A stretch of 64,000 nucleotides of DNA from CAZWDL01 sp964632995 (GTDB lineage: Bacteria; Bacteroidota; Bacteroidia; Chitinophagales; Saprospiraceae): positions 62,001 through 126,000 of the forward strand of contig CAZWDL010000002.1 of assembly GCA_964632995.1 (NCBI GenBank), given 5' to 3'. The translations under genes and the position numbers were made by a program. Positions within the stretch are counted from its first letter, which is position 1, and each line of letters opens with the position of its first letter. This document shows positions 62,441 through 64,000 of this stretch, piece after piece. The notes beneath the pieces are model-generated. The model saw only the letters and a program-made list of their open reading frames with translations. It had not been told where the DNA came from and did no database searches.

Positions 62441-64000
62441 TTATCCATCTTTTCCCGAAAGGGGGATGATCTTGCTGCCTGGAACCGCCTTGGGTAGTGA
62501 CATCCCCTCTTTATTCAATTCATAAATCAATTGTCCGAAAGAAACGCTTTCATCATTGGGCGAAAGTTGCTTGTGGAAATGCAACTTGCATTTCCCTTCG
62601 AAAGAAACTGTCAGCATATCGCAGAGGACGGCATTCTGAAAAACGCCGCCGCTGCAACAAACGGTCTCCACACCAAGCATATCGGCCATTTCTACTGCTA
62701 CCGCGGCCAGGGTAGCATGAAACCGCGCGGCGACAATTGCCGGCTCCATGCCGCTTTTCACAGCTTCCTGCAGGCGACGCATCAGTGCTTTGGCATCTAT
62801 CTGGTAATTGCTTACAAGCAACCCGGCCGTCCTGAAAGGTTCGACACTTTCCAGTCCTGCCCGGAGGATGTAGCCGGCGGCCAGCCTCTCCAGACGCATG
62901 GCTGCCTGCCCCTCGTATGAAGCACGATCGGTCAGATCCAGCAATGATGCTACTCCGTCAAACAAGCGACCAATGCTGGATGTTTGCAAAACTTTTTCCC
63001 GCCGCAGCATTTGCTGATATACCTTCCACTCGGTTGTGCTAAACTTTGGCCTCAGCCATTCCTCCGCTCCCTCCAGGTCGTGGGCCAGGGCCAGTGCTGA
63101 GATACGTGGTTCGCGCGGCATCTTATCGCCAAGCAGAAAATTGAAGTAGCTCAGGTGCCCCACCCGGCTGAATTGCCGGTCCTGATACAGGAACTGCTCG
63201 CCGCCCCAGACGTGACCGTCATCGCCAAAACCCGTACCGTCCCAGATAAGACCAAGGATCGGACTGCTGCTGTCCAGCAATTGCTGCTCGCCCAGCAGGG
63301 CAGCAAAGTGAGCCAGGTGGTGCTGAACTTCCAGCACCGGCGCCTGCCAGTATTCCGCCAGCTCTCGACCGAGCTGGGTGGCAAAGTACCCCGGATGCTT
63401 GTCGACGATCACCAGCTCCGGCCGGGCGTCAAGGAGTTGTAACAAATGATCCAGCGTGTGACGGAAATTTCGCTGGGTATCGTAACTGTCCAGATCGCCC
63501 AGATACTGGCTGATATAAGTATTGCGCTGGTGCAGCAGTGTAAAGCTGCTTTTTAGCTCAGCGCCCATTGCCAGCAGGCAGCCGGCAGGCAGCTTCAGGT
63601 CGGGCTGTATGAAGGTAGGGGTCAGTCCGCGGGAGCGCCGCAACAGAATACGTTGCTGCTTAAAGCTGCTAAAGCGTATCACCGAGTCATCCTGCGGCAT
63701 CCGGATGATCCGGTCATTGCTCAGGATAAACCCAGCCAGCGCTGGCAGCTCCTCCAACGCTTTATCATCATCAAAAATAATAGGCGAACCGCTGAGATTA
63801 CCGCTGGTCGCAACGATGGGCCGGTCCAGCGCCTGCAGCATCAATTCAAACAGTGGCGCATAGGGCAGCATCACTCCGATCTGCCCCAAGCCCGGTGCCA
63901 GCTCCTCCACTACAATGCCGGAGGCCGGCGCCGGTTTCAGGTCGAGCAATACAATAGGCGCTGCCGTACTGCGCAAGGCTTTCTCTTCCAGCTCGCGCAG
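62441..64000 (-). CDS. hypF: Carbamoyltransferase HypF, 5' part outside the window
   Basis: The last 519 residues of HypF, running off the window end with an open frame. The visible part starts inside the YrdC-like domain (LRELEEKALRSTAAPIVLL, IVATSGNLSGSPI), followed by the Kae1-like domain with VQHHLAHFAALLGE (metal His pair), LIWDGTGFGDDGHVWGGEQF and the CCSGGVFQNAVL phosphate loop. HypF makes the thiocarbamate for the CN ligands of [NiFe] hydrogenase. No other hyp or hydrogenase gene is in this window; they could lie beyond position 64000. A CDS end at 62441 gives the normal C-terminus. Confidence 0.95.
   Translation of the reverse strand: MRELEEKALRSTAAPIVLLDLKPAPASGIVVEELAPGLGQIGVMLPYAPLFELMLQALDRPIVATSGNLSGSPIIFDDDKALEELPALAGFILSNDRIIRMPQDDSVIRFSSFKQQRILLRRSRGLTPTFIQPDLKLPAGCLLAMGAELKSSFTLLHQRNTYISQYLGDLDSYDTQRNFRHTLDHLLQLLDARPELVIVDKHPGYFATQLGRELAEYWQAPVLEVQHHLAHFAALLGEQQLLDSSSPILGLIWDGTGFGDDGHVWGGEQFLYQDRQFSRVGHLSYFNFLLGDKMPREPRISALALAHDLEGAEEWLRPKFSTTEWKVYQQMLRREKVLQTSSIGRLFDGVASLLDLTDRASYEGQAAMRLERLAAGYILRAGLESVEPFRTAGLLVSNYQIDAKALMRRLQEAVKSGMEPAIVAARFHATLAAVAVEMADMLGVETVCCSGGVFQNAVLCDMLTVSFEGKCKLHFHKQLSPNDESVSFGQLIYELNKEGMSLPKAVPGSKIIPLSGKDG

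Noticed and set aside
1..64000. Search by eye for tRNA, rRNA, tmRNA and classical riboswitches
   Set aside because: None could be supported; a covariance-model scan would be needed to exclude small or diverged ones.

Overview
The window looks like a chromosomal segment of a marine-type Bacteroidota, most likely Saprospiria (Lewinella / Phaeodactylibacter-like). That assignment is inferred from four things seen here: Bacteroidota promoters (TAnnTTTG at -7), a Por/type IX (T9SS) C-terminal sorting domain, many Q-ending signal peptides and lipoboxes, and small outer-membrane beta-barrels, all in moderately GC-rich DNA. No rRNA, tRNA, CRISPR array, phage or intact IS element was seen. Most of the window is ordinary chromosome with short intergenic gaps.

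Layout. 1-7 kb: the end of a LolC/LolE-type permease, tyrS, a PhzF-family protein, a trans-sulfuration-type PLP enzyme, an unknown cytoplasmic protein and a phosphotriesterase-like lipoprotein, closed by a very strong terminator. 7-12.4 kb: a small unknown gene, a 670-base gap with a MITE-like palindrome, a lipoprotein msrB behind a membrane gene, rimO, and two envelope genes. 12.7-17 kb: ilvD-ilvB-ilvN for branched-chain amino acids, with an unusual hairpin between ilvB and ilvN. 17.4-22.3 kb: envelope proteins of unknown role, including a CotH-like protein and a decayed tandem copy of it. 22.4-27.1 kb: an overlapping SGNH / LysM-SGNH / MBOAT operon that looks like a cell-wall or exopolysaccharide O-acetylation machine. 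27.2-34.5 kb: secreted adenosine deaminase, a repeat protein with a C39-like domain, a DsbA-family protein, cardiolipin synthase and a large helical unknown. 34.7-38.9 kb: a giant secreted protein of eight to nine cysteine-rich modules plus dockerin-like, cohesin-like and T9SS domains. 39-46.4 kb: argE, a fasciclin lipoprotein, NamZ-type muramidase, an exonuclease/GIY-YIG fusion, and a minus-strand mrp-nfu-pyrF group. 46.5-48.6 kb: ribF joined in frame to a family-2 glycosyltransferase across a run of ten A. 48.6-54.6 kb: M19-type peptidase, RluA-type pseudouridine synthase, ModE-like regulator, 2OG-Fe(II) oxygenase, ArnT/PMT-type glycosyltransferase. 54.6-59 kb: ECF sigma factor, membrane TPR protein and a convergent CHAT-TPR protease-like gene. 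59-64 kb: alpha/beta hydrolase, aminopeptidase P, bifunctional nuclease, and the C-terminal part of hypF.

The most interesting places are the CHAT/sigma module, the SGNH-LysM-MBOAT operon, the A10 junction between ribF and the glycosyltransferase, the repeat protein whose C39-like domain seems to lack its histidine, the palindromic element that supplies the msrB stop codon, and the CotH-like pseudogene. All functions are read from sequence motifs alone; no database search was possible.
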